From UBA9676 sp963837105 (GTDB lineage: Bacteria > Actinomycetota > Actinomycetes > Streptosporangiales > Streptosporangiaceae), in NCBI GenBank assembly GCA_963837105.1, contig CAWIMG010000038.1, positions 1-64,000 of the forward strand: a stretch of 64,000 bases of DNA, given 5' to 3'. Positions within the stretch are counted from its first letter, which is position 1; each line of letters opens with the position of its first letter. The translations under genes and the position numbers were made by a program. Below, piece by piece: positions 9,540-17,308 of the stretch. The notes beneath the pieces are model-generated. The model did not search any database and had not been told where the DNA came from. It worked only from the letters and a program-made list of their open reading frames with translations.

Positions 9540-10607
9540 TTACCCGGCAGGGGTGGTGAACACGATGTGGCCCTCGGCATGGGTAATGGCGGGGCCGTCA
9601 GCGATATACCGCACCGTGCAGGAAGTGGCGCAGCGGATCACGATGGTGCGCGCGCTTCCCTCCGTCGCGACCAGCAGGTCCCCGGCGCGGACACCCGCCC
9701 TGATCAGCTCGGCGCCGGGCAGCCGCAGAATGCTGTTCGTGCCGGGGTGCCGGTTGCCGCGGGAATACCGGTCAGCGAGGTAGGCGGCGTCGCCGGCGCC
9801 GAACCCCGGCGGTACGAAACCGGCGCTTTCGACGCCGATGTCGCCGCCGTGCGGCAGACCGGATACCGCCAGCGTGGTGACACTGCCGCCGGGGCTGACG
9901 GCATAGACGCGCCCACTGGACTCATTGGCAGCGACCAGGTCACCGCCGTAGCGGCCAAACGACATGGGAGCCACCGCGATGCCGCCCTCCACCACCGGGG
10001 CATGCGCCGCGACCGTGCCGATCCCGCCGTGGCAGCCGATCGTCAGCACCGCCCCCGAGGCATGGCCCCTGACGGTGACCAGCAGCCTGTGCCCGAACCG
10101 CCCGCTAGAGTCGAAGGCGATCCCGGTCGGGCTGTCCCCGGCCGGCAGGCTCGCGAAACGCCGGGCCAGACCATCCGCCCCAATCACGATGATGCCCGGG
10201 TGGGCACCGGGCTGCAGGGCGAAGATCGTGCCCGCGCCGAAGGAACAGCGGCTCCCGGCCACCGGCCCGCCGTCGGCCACCGCAATGTAAGGCTCTGGCC
10301 CGAGCGCGATGGCATAGCCACCCGGTCCCCGGGCGAACGGCCGCAGTTCCCCGGCCCGGCTGAGAATGGACAGCCGCCCGCCGGCGGCCACCGCGAACGA
10401 GCCGTCACCCCGCGGGCCCGCTAGATCCACCACCCCAGCGAGATGCCGGAACCTGACCCAGTGCGCGGGCAGCGCAGGTCCCTGCGGCCGGTGAGTGCCC
10501 GCCGCGCACGCTGCCAGCGCCAGGCCGAGAGTCACGGCCAGCCCGAGACGCACGGCCAGCGCCAGCGCGGGGCCGGAGCAGACAGCCCACTGGGGACGGC
10601 GACTCAC
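9540..10607 (-). CDS. Beta-propeller-type lipoprotein
   Basis: From the GTG at 10607 (355 residues) the protein has a signal peptide, VRLGLAVTLGLALAAC, with a good lipobox (LAAC). Repeated blades follow: FAVAAGGRLSILSR, SPTGIAFDSSGRFGHRLLVT, GGIAVAPMSFGRYGGDLVAA and AAYLADRY. These resemble secreted NHL/SMP-30-like beta-propellers that bind ligands or hydrolyse lactones at the cell surface. TAGGCT lies eight bases before the GTG and there is no ribosome site, so the mRNA may be leaderless. The frame is open 40 codons further upstream, but that part looks non-coding. Confidence 0.68.
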   Translation of the reverse strand: MSRRPQWAVCSGPALALAVRLGLAVTLGLALAACAAGTHRPQGPALPAHWVRFRHLAGVVDLAGPRGDGSFAVAAGGRLSILSRAGELRPFARGPGGYAIALGPEPYIAVADGGPVAGSRCSFGAGTIFALQPGAHPGIIVIGADGLARRFASLPAGDSPTGIAFDSSGRFGHRLLVTVRGHASGAVLTIGCHGGIGTVAAHAPVVEGGIAVAPMSFGRYGGDLVAANESSGRVYAVSPGGSVTTLAVSGLPHGGDIGVESAGFVPPGFGAGDAAYLADRYSRGNRHPGTNSILRLPGAELIRAGVRAGDLLVATEGSARTIVIRCATSCTVRYIADGPAITHAEGHIVFTTPAG

Positions 10608-10753
10608 AGCACCAAAGCCTACGGACGCCCGGCAGGCTCCGCCCTGCGTGAACGGACCGAGGATCCCGGCCCGTCCCGCCTGGAGCACCAGCGTGGCCGG
10701 GCCGTTAGCCTGAGCCAACGGCCACATCCAGCCAGCCGATCAGCCGCCCGCCG

Positions 10754-10925
10754 CCGCAGCAGCCCGACTGGCCCACCCCGACCGGCTCCGGGCGGTCGTG
10801 CACCGCCTGGAGCAACTCCCGCCGCTAGTATCCCCGGCGAGTCCGACCAGCTCCGGGATCGGCTGGACGATTGTGCCCAGCACATGATGCAGATCGTCCT
10901 GGATGGCCTGCACTCCCGGAATTGA
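10754..10925 (+). pseudogene. Relic of class II DAHP synthase N-terminus
   Basis: Three frames in turn read PQQPDWP, then HPDRLRAVVHRLEQLPPLVS, then GESDQLRDRLDDCA. Joined, these reproduce the N-terminal region of class II 3-deoxy-7-phosphoheptulonate synthases (usual pattern QQP.WP...L..V...L...PPLV..GE...L...L). The catalytic barrel (LLQGGDCAE onward) is missing. The sequence then leaves the family and stops at 10925. This is a short degenerate fragment, recognised by pattern only. Confidence 0.45.
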
Positions 10926-11264
10926 CAGGCGCTGGCGGCGCCAAGCGCAGCGTCGCTGGCATGCGCAGATCTCCCAGTCCGGTTAGGCCCACGCAGCCCA
11001 GATAACGGTCAGCCCGCGACGCCACATCGGCGGCTCGGCACGCGAGTCCAGCGGCCCTCGCAGGCGGCTGTCGATCCGTCTTCCGCCGTTCGCGCTCCGG
11101 CAAGTCCGCATAAGTATCCATCCGAGCTAGGTGCGCTGAACGCCCGGTTCTGCCGCCGACGGCGCGCGATGTCCAAGCCGGCGCTGCCGTGAGCGGATAC
11201 CGCCCATTTTGCTGTGTGGGGTAGCAATAAGGCCGCAGGGCCGGTGGGTTCATGGCGTTGGCCG
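10926..11264. other. Intergenic/decayed stretch
   Basis: About 340 bases between the DAHP-synthase relic and the GNAT relic. Frames on both strands are low-complexity and show no domain, ribosome site or strong hairpin that I can support. Confidence 0.5.
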
Positions 11265-11442
11265 GATTCCGCAGGTCCAGCCACATGATGCGAAGGCCGA
11301 CAGGCCCCAGGATGGGTGGCGGAACGCTCCTGGGGCCGTGCCCAGGGTGACGAACCCGAGGCTCTGGTAGAGACGGACCGCGGCTGTGTTCGTGTCAAAC
11401 GACGGTATTGAACTGGATCGCCGCGAATCCGCTGCGCCGTGC
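11265..11442 (-). pseudogene. C-terminal half of GNAT gene split by the IS
   Basis: Reading the minus strand away from the insertion gives ARRSGFAAIQFNTVV, then after a stop or frameshift TNTAAVRLYQSLGFVTLGTA and GAFRHPS, then GPVGLRIMWLDL in another frame. This is the acetyl-CoA-contacting and C-terminal part of a GNAT acetyltransferase. Its N-terminal part lies on the other side of the IS701-type element at 12900-13219. The two breaks in this half show decay after the insertion. Confidence 0.75.
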
Positions 11443-11446
11443 CTAG

Positions 11447-11465
11447 TACGGCAGCGTCATTTCGT
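11447..11465. repeat. IS701-type left terminal inverted repeat
   Basis: TACGGCAGCGTCATTTCGT. It matches the inverted copy at 12877-12895 with one mismatch (T against C at position 14). Confidence 0.9.
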
Positions 11466-12822
11466 TATGGGCCGCGTTCGGTGGCGAGTCTGTGCTGGTA
11501 GTGGCTGCGGCGGGCTTGGCCTTGGTGGTGGCGGCGCCAGCTGGACCAGTGCTGGATGCCGTTGATGGCGCGCAGCGGTGTTATGAGCGGGGCGGTGACC
11601 AGGCCGTGGAACAGGTGGCGGATCTCGGCAGCGGTCAGCGCGATCGGCCCGCTGTGGCGGGCGTGGTGCCAGGGATCGGCGGGCGGGGGTGGTGCCGCGG
11701 CGGCGGCGCTGGCCATCAGGAAGGCCAGGGCGAGCATGGCCAAGGTGACGAACCGGTGCCAGCCGGTCCAGGTGCGGACCTGATAGTGGTCCAGCCCTGC
11801 CTGGCTTTTGGCCGCCTGGAACTGTTCTCCAGCGCTCCAGCGCATCCCCGCGACTCGCACCAGGGCAGCCAGCGGCACCGGGGCAGGTGACCAGCACCGG
11901 TAGAAGGCCAGTTCACCGGTGCTGCCGCGGCGGATCAGCAGGCTATGCCCCGGCTGGTGGGCACACACCCAGGCCCAGTCATACCAGCGCGGGCCCTTGG
12001 ACCTGGTCCCGGCGCTGATCCGCTGCCAGCAGCCATGCGGCACGGCGGCCGCGGCCTGGTCGGCACGCAGCCGGCGTTTGCCGCCGGGGAAGGCCGGGAT
12101 GCGGTGGTCGCAGGAAACCGCCAGCACATAACCCAGGCCCAGCTGGGCGACCCCGGCGCGGAAGGCGCCGTTGTCACCGTAGAGCTCGTCACTGGCGGCC
12201 CAGGAGGCGGGCATCCCCGCGGCTACCGCATCGGTGATCATGTCCAGGGCCAGTTCCGGCTTGGTCGCGAACTCCACCTCCGCCGGGATGCCGGCAGCCG
12301 TGCACCGCGACCGGTCATCGGTCCAGCGGCTTCGGCAGGCAGGCCCGGCGGCCGGTCAGCGCCCGGCCCCCGCGCCGAGGCATACGACAGGAACACGCCG
12401 ACCTGGGAGTTCCCGGTCCGCCCGGCGGTGCCGCTGTACTGGCGCTGCACCCCCACCGACCCGGTGCCCTTCTTCAAGAACCCGGTCTCATCACAGATCA
12501 GCACCCCAGCCGCATCGCCGAGCCGCCCAGCTACGAAGCCGCGCACGTCATCGCGGATGCCATCTGCGTCCCACACCGCGGTCCGCAGCAGCCGCTGCAT
12601 CGCCTGCGGATCGCCATGCCCGGCCTGTTCCGCCAGCCACCAGCAGTTCTTGCGCTCCACCGGCGACAACAACCCCAGCACGAACTCCCGGGCCGTGCGG
12701 CGCGGTTCTGCCCGGCCAAACCGGCCCGCGACCAGGGACATCAGCTCATCGAACAGGACCCGCCAGCCAGCGGGGTCTACGCTGTGGCCAGCGGCCACCG
12801 CATCATCATCGGGCGTCCACAC
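11465..12822 (-). pseudogene. IS701 family transposase, two frameshifts
   Basis: The first frame (from 12822) gives GWRVLFDELMSLVAGRFGRA, ERKNCWWLAEQAGHGDPQAM and VLICDETGFLKKGTGSVGVQ, where the first catalytic Asp of the DDE set lies in CDETGF. The frame shifts near 12375 and again near 12335. It then resumes as EFATKPELALDMI, ASDELYGDNGAFRAG (second Asp region) and GMRWSAGEQFQAAKSQAGLD (the Glu region), with a C-terminal helical tail ending at 11465. Intact length would be about 450 residues, normal for the family. Confidence 0.88.
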
Positions 12823-12876
12823 AACCCCGCATGATCACGCGGTGGCCGTGCTATCGACCGGGTTACGTCAAAGATC

Positions 12877-12895
12877 ACGAAGTGACGCTGCCGTA
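12877..12895. repeat. IS701-type right terminal inverted repeat
   Basis: ACGAAGTGACGCTGCCGTA, the inverted partner of 11447-11465. It ends directly at the CTAG duplication. Confidence 0.9.
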
Positions 12896-12899
12896 CTAG

Positions 12900-13219
12900 C
12901 CGATCATGTCGATGGTGAGGGCCCGTCCCACGCCTTTGCCCCGCGCCTGCCTGGCGACCATCAGGCTGCCAGAAGCAACGTGGCTGCCCGGGCCAGGCCG
13001 GTTCGCGTACATGTTCGCGGTACCCAGGACCAGGCCGTCACCGGCAGCGACGGCCACCCTGGCCGGTGCGGCCAGCAGCCACCCCCGCCTCGCGTCGTCC
13101 TCGCTCATGGCAGGGTCATAGGCGAACGTCTGCTGCTCGGTGATGACGTCCTGGATGATCGGCCAGATCTGCGGCCAATCATCCTCACGAGCATCACGGA
13201 TCGCCAAGGGTGGCCGCAC
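12900..13219 (-). pseudogene. N-terminal half of GNAT gene split by the IS
   Basis: From the GTG at 13219 the frame reads AIRDAREDDWPQIWPIIQDV, FAYDPAMSEDDARRGWLLAA and SLMVARQARGKGVGRALTID. The last is the acetyl-CoA pyrophosphate loop (Q/RxxGxG/A) of GNAT acetyltransferases. The frame ends at the CTAG of the insertion. The remaining third of the protein lies at 11265-11442. The intact enzyme would have been about 165 residues, possibly of the phosphinothricin acetyltransferase-like branch, but the substrate is uncertain. Confidence 0.8.
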
Positions 13220-13501
13220 CCCCTCATGGTGCTGGTCACCGCTCCCGCGTCGCCACCCATTTGCGCACCACACTCCCATCAGCGGACTCATCTGGCCCTG
13301 GCAGGCAGCCTGGCCGCCGGGCAGGTAGCCGCGTCGCGCGTACCGTCGCTGGGCCGGGCCGTAACCATCGAGCAGCCCACCGTGACGCCCAGTTCCGGTG
13401 CTCCCCGGCCCGCCGCAACCGGCGGGGTCTTCGTGGGTTCCCTGCCTTTCCGATACTCGTGGCTGTGTTCATCAGGCTGTACCACCGGGTGCGGGGGAGC
13501 G

Positions 13502-14320
13502 TCATGCGTCGCGGCGGGTGATCACGATAGCGGCAGTCAGCAAGGCGGCGGCTGGCCAGCCGATAAGGACCAGCAGGGACAGGCCTGGGGAGAGCAGGCC
13601 TGGCTGAGGATGCGAGGTGAGCAGCTGATAGGCGGCGAAGGGCAGGGTGAACCGGCCGAGCCTGACGTTCCACGGGCTGGGCAGGAACAGGCACAGCACC
13701 GCCAGCAGGTAGATCACCGTGATGGCCGCTGCGATAGCGCCCGCGGTGTGGCGGATAACCGCACCGACCCCGACGCCTACCACGGCGCAGGCGGCCAGGA
13801 CGAAGCCTGCGGCCAGCACGGCCCGCAGCGTGCCGGGGTGGGACAGGGCCAGACCGCGATGGTGGCGGGACAGGATCGCCTGGGTGAGCAAGAAGCAGGC
13901 GAAGGCGAGCAGTTCACCGGCAGTGAGAGCGGCGGCCCCGGTGACCGCTGCCTTGGCGGCGAGCACCGCCCGGCGCTGGGGCACCACTGTGAATGTGGTG
14001 CGGATCAGGCCGCTGGAGCACTCGGCGGTGAATGTCAGCACGCTCAAGACGGTGACCGGCAGCACGGTGTACTCGCCATAGCCAAGGAAGCTGCTGGTGA
14101 GCGGGTTCATCGGGCCGCCGGGAGGCGGAGCGGGGGCGGATGCCATGCTCTGCGCCACGATCGCGGTGACACCGACCGTCACCACGGCAGCGATCAGCAG
14201 GGTCCAGTAGTTCGAGCGGACCGAGCTGAGCTTGGTCCACTCGAAGGCGAGCACGTCGCGGGCATGAGCCAGCCGTGATGGCACGGCTTGGGCGGCAGCG
14301 GCGATCTCCGGCGCGGTCAT
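13502..14320 (-). CDS. ABC-2 type transporter permease
   Basis: 272 residues with about six hydrophobic helices. After a cytoplasmic start (RLAHARDVLAFEWTKLSSVR) come helices such as YWTLLIAAVVTVGVTAIVAQ, an extracytoplasmic loop, TFTAECSSGLIRTTF, AVLAAGFVLAACAVVGVGVG and AITVIYLLAVLCLFL. The arrangement is typical of ABC-2 membrane subunits of actinobacterial exporters. Its ATG overlaps the stop of the ATPase gene upstream (ATGA), so the two are translated together. Substrate unknown; such pairs often export drugs or lipids. Confidence 0.85.
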   Translation of the reverse strand: MTAPEIAAAAQAVPSRLAHARDVLAFEWTKLSSVRSNYWTLLIAAVVTVGVTAIVAQSMASAPAPPPGGPMNPLTSSFLGYGEYTVLPVTVLSVLTFTAECSSGLIRTTFTVVPQRRAVLAAKAAVTGAAALTAGELLAFACFLLTQAILSRHHRGLALSHPGTLRAVLAAGFVLAACAVVGVGVGAVIRHTAGAIAAAITVIYLLAVLCLFLPSPWNVRLGRFTLPFAAYQLLTSHPQPGLLSPGLSLLVLIGWPAAALLTAAIVITRRDA

Positions 14321-15246
14321 GAGGCAGCCGTCCTTTCCGGTGCCGAAGTTCCGGCGCGGTAGTCGGTGCTGCCACCGGTGAGGTCCAGGTAGGCCTGCTC
14401 GAGGGAGGCATGCCGTGGCACCAGTTCGTGCACGGCGATCCCATGCCCGGCGGCCAGGTCGCCGATCGCGGGCGCATCCAGGCCGGTCACGGCGAGCCCG
14501 CCATCGCCTTGTTGCTGGACGGCCGCCCCATGGGCGGTGAGCAGCCTGGCGAGCGCATCGGCCCGGGGCGAACGCACCAGCACGTCCTGGCGTGTACCGG
14601 ACACGAATCGGTCGGTGGGAGTGTCGGCGAGCAGGCTGCCGCGGCCGATGATGATCAGGTGATCGGCGGTCAGTGCCATCTTGCTCATCAGGTGGCTGGA
14701 GACCAGCACGGTGCGGCCCTCGGCGGCCATCGACTTGAACAGCTGCCGGATCCAGTGGACGCCTTCGGCGTCTAGCCCGTTGACCGGTTCATCGAAGATC
14801 AGCACTGGAGGGTCGGCGAGCAGTGCCGCGGCGATGCCGAGTCGCTGCTTCATCCCCAGCGAGAACTCCCCGACACGCCGGCCCGCCACCGCCGCCAGCC
14901 CTGTCGCCTCCAGCACCTGCGCCGCCCGGCGCCGCCCGATCCCGTTGCTGTGCGCGATGGACAACAGGTGAAACCAGGCGGTCCGCCCGCCATGCACGGC
15001 GGTCGCGTCCAGCAGCGAGCCGACCACGCGCAGCGGGCGGATGATCTGCTGATAGCAGCGGTCCCCAACCAGCGCCCTGCCCGACGTCGGGGCGTCCAGG
15101 CCCAAGATCACCCGCATCGTGGTCGTCTTCCCGGCGCCGTTGGGCCCCAAGAACCCGGTCACAAGCCCCGGCCGCACCGTGAAGCTCAGGGCATCCACCG
15201 CCGTCACCGGCCCGAAGCGCTTGGTCAGCTGGTCCACCTCGATCAC
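14317..15246 (-). CDS. ABC transporter ATP-binding protein
   Basis: About 309 residues from the GTG at 15246. It starts IEVDQLTKRFGPVTAVDALS, with Walker A GPNGAGKTTT, the signature in FSLGMKQRLGIA, Walker B PVLIFDEPVNGLD and the H-loop LVSSHLMSK, all intact. The C-terminal domain has ASLEQAYLDLT, usual for DrrA-like drug/lipid exporter ATPases. The frame stays open upstream to 15399, but that part overlaps the preceding small membrane gene and is unlike the family. Coupled to the permease by a four-base overlap. Confidence 0.9.
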   Translation of the reverse strand: MIEVDQLTKRFGPVTAVDALSFTVRPGLVTGFLGPNGAGKTTTMRVILGLDAPTSGRALVGDRCYQQIIRPLRVVGSLLDATAVHGGRTAWFHLLSIAHSNGIGRRRAAQVLEATGLAAVAGRRVGEFSLGMKQRLGIAAALLADPPVLIFDEPVNGLDAEGVHWIRQLFKSMAAEGRTVLVSSHLMSKMALTADHLIIIGRGSLLADTPTDRFVSGTRQDVLVRSPRADALARLLTAHGAAVQQQGDGGLAVTGLDAPAIGDLAAGHGIAVHELVPRHASLEQAYLDLTGGSTDYRAGTSAPERTAAS

Positions 15247-15532
15247 GACCGGGCTGACCGGAACGTGCCGGGCAAACAGCGGCCCGCCCGCGGCAATCCC
15301 CGCCTCCCCAGCAACGGGGGCCCTCCCCGGGCAGGCTTGCCGCGGGCCGGGCCTTCCCGACGATGAGGTAAACAATGCCACCCCCGGGCACCGAGACACA
15401 GATGACCACCGCCCACGCCCACTTGGGCATGTACCGCACCTGGCCAGTCCGGGCCAGGTCGATCAGGCACCAGGCAGCAAATGCGACCGCCGCGGCCGTC
15501 ACCGGTATCAACACGGTCGGCGGCAGGCTCAT
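15247..15532 (-). CDS. PLDc_N domain small membrane protein, 3' end uncertain
   Basis: From the ATG at 15532 the protein has one N-terminal helix (VLIPVTAAAVAFAAWCLIDL), then the PLDc_N pattern VRYMPKWAWAVVICVSVPGG and GIVYLIVGKARP. Members are normally 60-80 residues and sit before ABC-2 ATPase genes, as here. No stop follows at the expected place: the frame runs on into the ATPase gene (to 14789), so a small indel has probably removed the natural stop. The end coordinate given is only the boundary with the ATPase gene. Confidence 0.6.
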
Positions 15533-15671
15533 CCCTCCTCATCATCCCCGCCGCCAGCGATGACCCGGTCCCCGCCGCCCCGGCTGGCAGCCGGCCCGCC
15601 CCCGCCACCTGCCCCACCATCCGCATCTCCCGGCGATGCCCGCTCCGGGCCGGCCCGGCAGCTTTCGGCAT

Positions 15672-15684
15672 ATGTAGGCTACAT
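15672..15684. promoter_or_regulatory. Probable PadR operator (ATGTAGGCTACAT)
   Basis: Perfect 13-base inverted repeat with ATGT...ACAT ends, the usual form of PadR-family operators. It lies four bases upstream of the TAGACT -10 hexamer (15688-15693) of the padR-like gene, so binding would block RNA polymerase. The site is also between the two divergent transporter cassettes. Confidence 0.7.
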
Positions 15685-15687
15685 GTG

Positions 15688-15693
15688 TAGACT
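15688..15693 (+). promoter_or_regulatory. -10 element of padR-like gene (leaderless)
   Basis: TAGACT ends six bases before the GTG start of the PadR gene, placing the expected transcription start at or beside the start codon. No ribosome-binding site is present. Confidence 0.55.
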
Positions 15694-15699
15694 TCTGCC

Positions 15700-16029
15700 G
15701 TGAAGCTCACCGGGGCGTTGGAGCGAGTGCTCAGGGTGATGATGACCGACCCGGCCGAACCGCACTACGGCTACGACCTGATGAGAGCAGCCAAGCTGCC
15801 CAGCGGCACCCTGTATCCGATGCTTGCCCGCCTGCAGCAAGAGGGCCTGGTCGACGCCGAGTGGGAGGCACAGCGGCAGGACGCTGGCGGGCGGCCGCCA
15901 CGCAAGTACTACCGGCTGACCGGTGAAGGGCTCCGCATCGCCCGTCTCGAGCTTGCCCAGGTCGCCCACGTCGCGGCGCACCGCGCCGGGCATGGTGCGA
16001 CGCGGCCTGCGCCAGGGATCACGCGATGA
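15700..16029 (+). CDS. PadR family transcriptional regulator
   Basis: 109 residues from GTG. The winged-helix signature is clear: ERVLRVMMTDPAEPHYGYDL, KLPSGTLYPMLARLQQEGLV and the wing RPPRKYYRLTGEG. The short C-terminus matches the small PadR class that controls ABC exporters in actinobacteria. It overlaps the next gene by ATGA. The palindrome upstream is a likely autoregulatory operator, which may also control the divergent ABC cassette. Confidence 0.9.
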   Translation: MKLTGALERVLRVMMTDPAEPHYGYDLMRAAKLPSGTLYPMLARLQQEGLVDAEWEAQRQDAGGRPPRKYYRLTGEGLRIARLELAQVAHVAAHRAGHGATRPAPGITR

Positions 16030-16613
16030 GCCAGGCTCCGCGCACCCAGCGGGTCGCCGAGTGGCTCATCCGCACCGCCTGCCGCCGGCTCCCAGCCGAC
16101 GTGCGCGCCGAGCAGTGCCGGGAGTGGACCGCCGAACTGCCCGCCATCCTGGACGATCAGAGCATTCGCCCATCGTTCCTGCGCACGCTGCGGGCGCTCA
16201 CCTTCAGTATCGGCATCTCCAGGACCACCAGGCAGCTGAGCCGGTCAGCGCGAGCCGGTTCCCGGCGCACCACAGACTCGCAGTGGCGGAACGGCGCCAT
16301 CCGGGCCCGGCCTCCCGACGTGGCGGCCCGCACGGTCGTCGGCCTCGCCGCCTGGCTTGCCATTGCAGCCGGATTCATCATCGTGGGGCGTGCGCTTCCT
16401 GACTTGTCCGTCTGGCTGGTAATGCTTGGCCTGCCACTGGCCATCGGCTTTGACGTCTTCTGCCTGGCCGACATCGCCCGCGCCGTGCAGGTGCGCTACC
16501 TGCCCAAGTGGGCATGGGCGCTCATCTGCCTGATCCAGACCCCAGGCGGCGGCATCATGTACCTGAGCATCGGCCGGCCACGGCCAGTGCCGCCAGCCGA
16601 CGCGAATCCATGA
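16026..16613 (+). CDS. Permease-prefix/PLDc_N fusion membrane protein
   Basis: 195 residues. The N-terminal part (AEWLIRTACRRLPADVRAEQ, CREWTAELPAILDD) resembles the cytoplasmic prefix domain of PadR-linked membrane proteins. Helices around 110-150 (TVVGLAAWLAIAAGFIIVG, WLVMLGLPLAIGFDVFCLA) lead into a PLDc_N end, VRYLPKWAWALICLIQTPGG. This end is close to that of the protein at 15247-15532, so the cassettes are related. It overlaps PadR upstream and the ATPase remnant downstream by ATGA. Confidence 0.75.
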   Translation: MSQAPRTQRVAEWLIRTACRRLPADVRAEQCREWTAELPAILDDQSIRPSFLRTLRALTFSIGISRTTRQLSRSARAGSRRTTDSQWRNGAIRARPPDVAARTVVGLAAWLAIAAGFIIVGRALPDLSVWLVMLGLPLAIGFDVFCLADIARAVQVRYLPKWAWALICLIQTPGGGIMYLSIGRPRPVPPADANP

Positions 16614-16741
16614 TCGAGCTCAACGGGCTCACCAAAATGGCGTTGCGGCCGGCCCGTGCGCTCTTGCCGTCGTGGCCCGGTGCAGTTCACCCATCCGGGG
16701 TGATGTTCTCGTGCGGGAGCAGCGATGAGGTGCTGGCATGA
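16610..16741 (+). pseudogene. ABC ATPase gene reduced to its first codons
   Basis: The ATG overlaps the upstream stop (ATGA) exactly where an ABC ATPase gene is expected. The frame reads MIELNGLTK, the usual start of such a protein, and then switches to unrelated sequence (MALRPARALLPSW...) with no Walker A, stopping at 16741. A deletion has removed the rest of the ATPase and any permease. Confidence 0.65.
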
Positions 16742-16822
16742 CCTATGAGGCTTGCGTCGGTGGGTTCTGCCAGTTCCTGGGAGGCTCAGTGACTTCGGAA
16801 ACGTCTGTCTCTGCAGAGCGGG

Positions 16823-17161
16823 GTGATTACGGTGTCTGAGGATCTGCCTCCGCGGGTCACGCCCGATGCGACTCCTAGCGCGGATGCTGACATCAGCCAT
16901 GGCGCCGGGCTTGATGGGGCGCGCCTGGCCGGCACCATCGCCGGCCACCTGGCTGATCAGGCGCGCCTGACAACCGGCGCCGCGAAGGCGCGGCGGGTGG
17001 CGAACACCGATGGCGAGCCGGGAGTGCTTGACTTGACGCCATTGCGCGAGTTGCTTTCGGAGCTGGCGGCCGAGCTGGGGAAGGTGGGGCTGCGGGAACA
17101 GATTGCCCGCGCGCTAAGGCAGGCCGCCGACGTCATCGACCCGCCTGCACGAGATCACTGA
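16823..17161 (+). CDS. Hypothetical small acidic protein
   Basis: 112 residues from a GTG (a second GTG at 16832 may be the real start). The C-terminal half is a plausible helix pair (LTPLRELLSELAAELGKVGL, REQIARALRQAADVIDPPA); the N-terminus is low-complexity. No family recognised. Codon third positions are GC-rich as in real genes here, but support is limited. Confidence 0.42.
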   Translation: MITVSEDLPPRVTPDATPSADADISHGAGLDGARLAGTIAGHLADQARLTTGAAKARRVANTDGEPGVLDLTPLRELLSELAAELGKVGLREQIARALRQAADVIDPPARDH

Positions 17162-17308
17162 GGGCGGGCCGTCACCCGGGGTCAGCCCAGGACCATTTGT
17201 TCGCCGGAGCCCGCCCGCAACGTGTGCACCCAGGCCCGCTTGCCCGGCTTGCCGATGCCCGCAGCAGCGAAGAGCCCGATTTGCGAATGTCCGGTGGCCG
17301 ATGAGCGT

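Larger units (their letters stand above)
11447..12895 (-). mobile_element. IS701-type insertion sequence (1449 bp)
   Basis: Terminal inverted repeats TACGGCAGCGTCA(T/C)TTCGT match at 18 of 19 positions. The element is flanked by a CTAG direct repeat at 11443-11446 and 12896-12899, the YTAR-type four-base target duplication known for the IS701 family. It holds one transposase gene of that family, broken by two frameshifts, so the copy is probably inactive unless complemented. It interrupts a GNAT gene whose halves remain on either side. Confidence 0.9.

Noticed and set aside
11945..14278. A 777-codon plus-strand open frame across the IS, the GNAT half and the ABC permease
   Set aside because: It runs antisense to three recognised coding regions of different origin and has no domain; it reflects GC-rich reading-frame openness.
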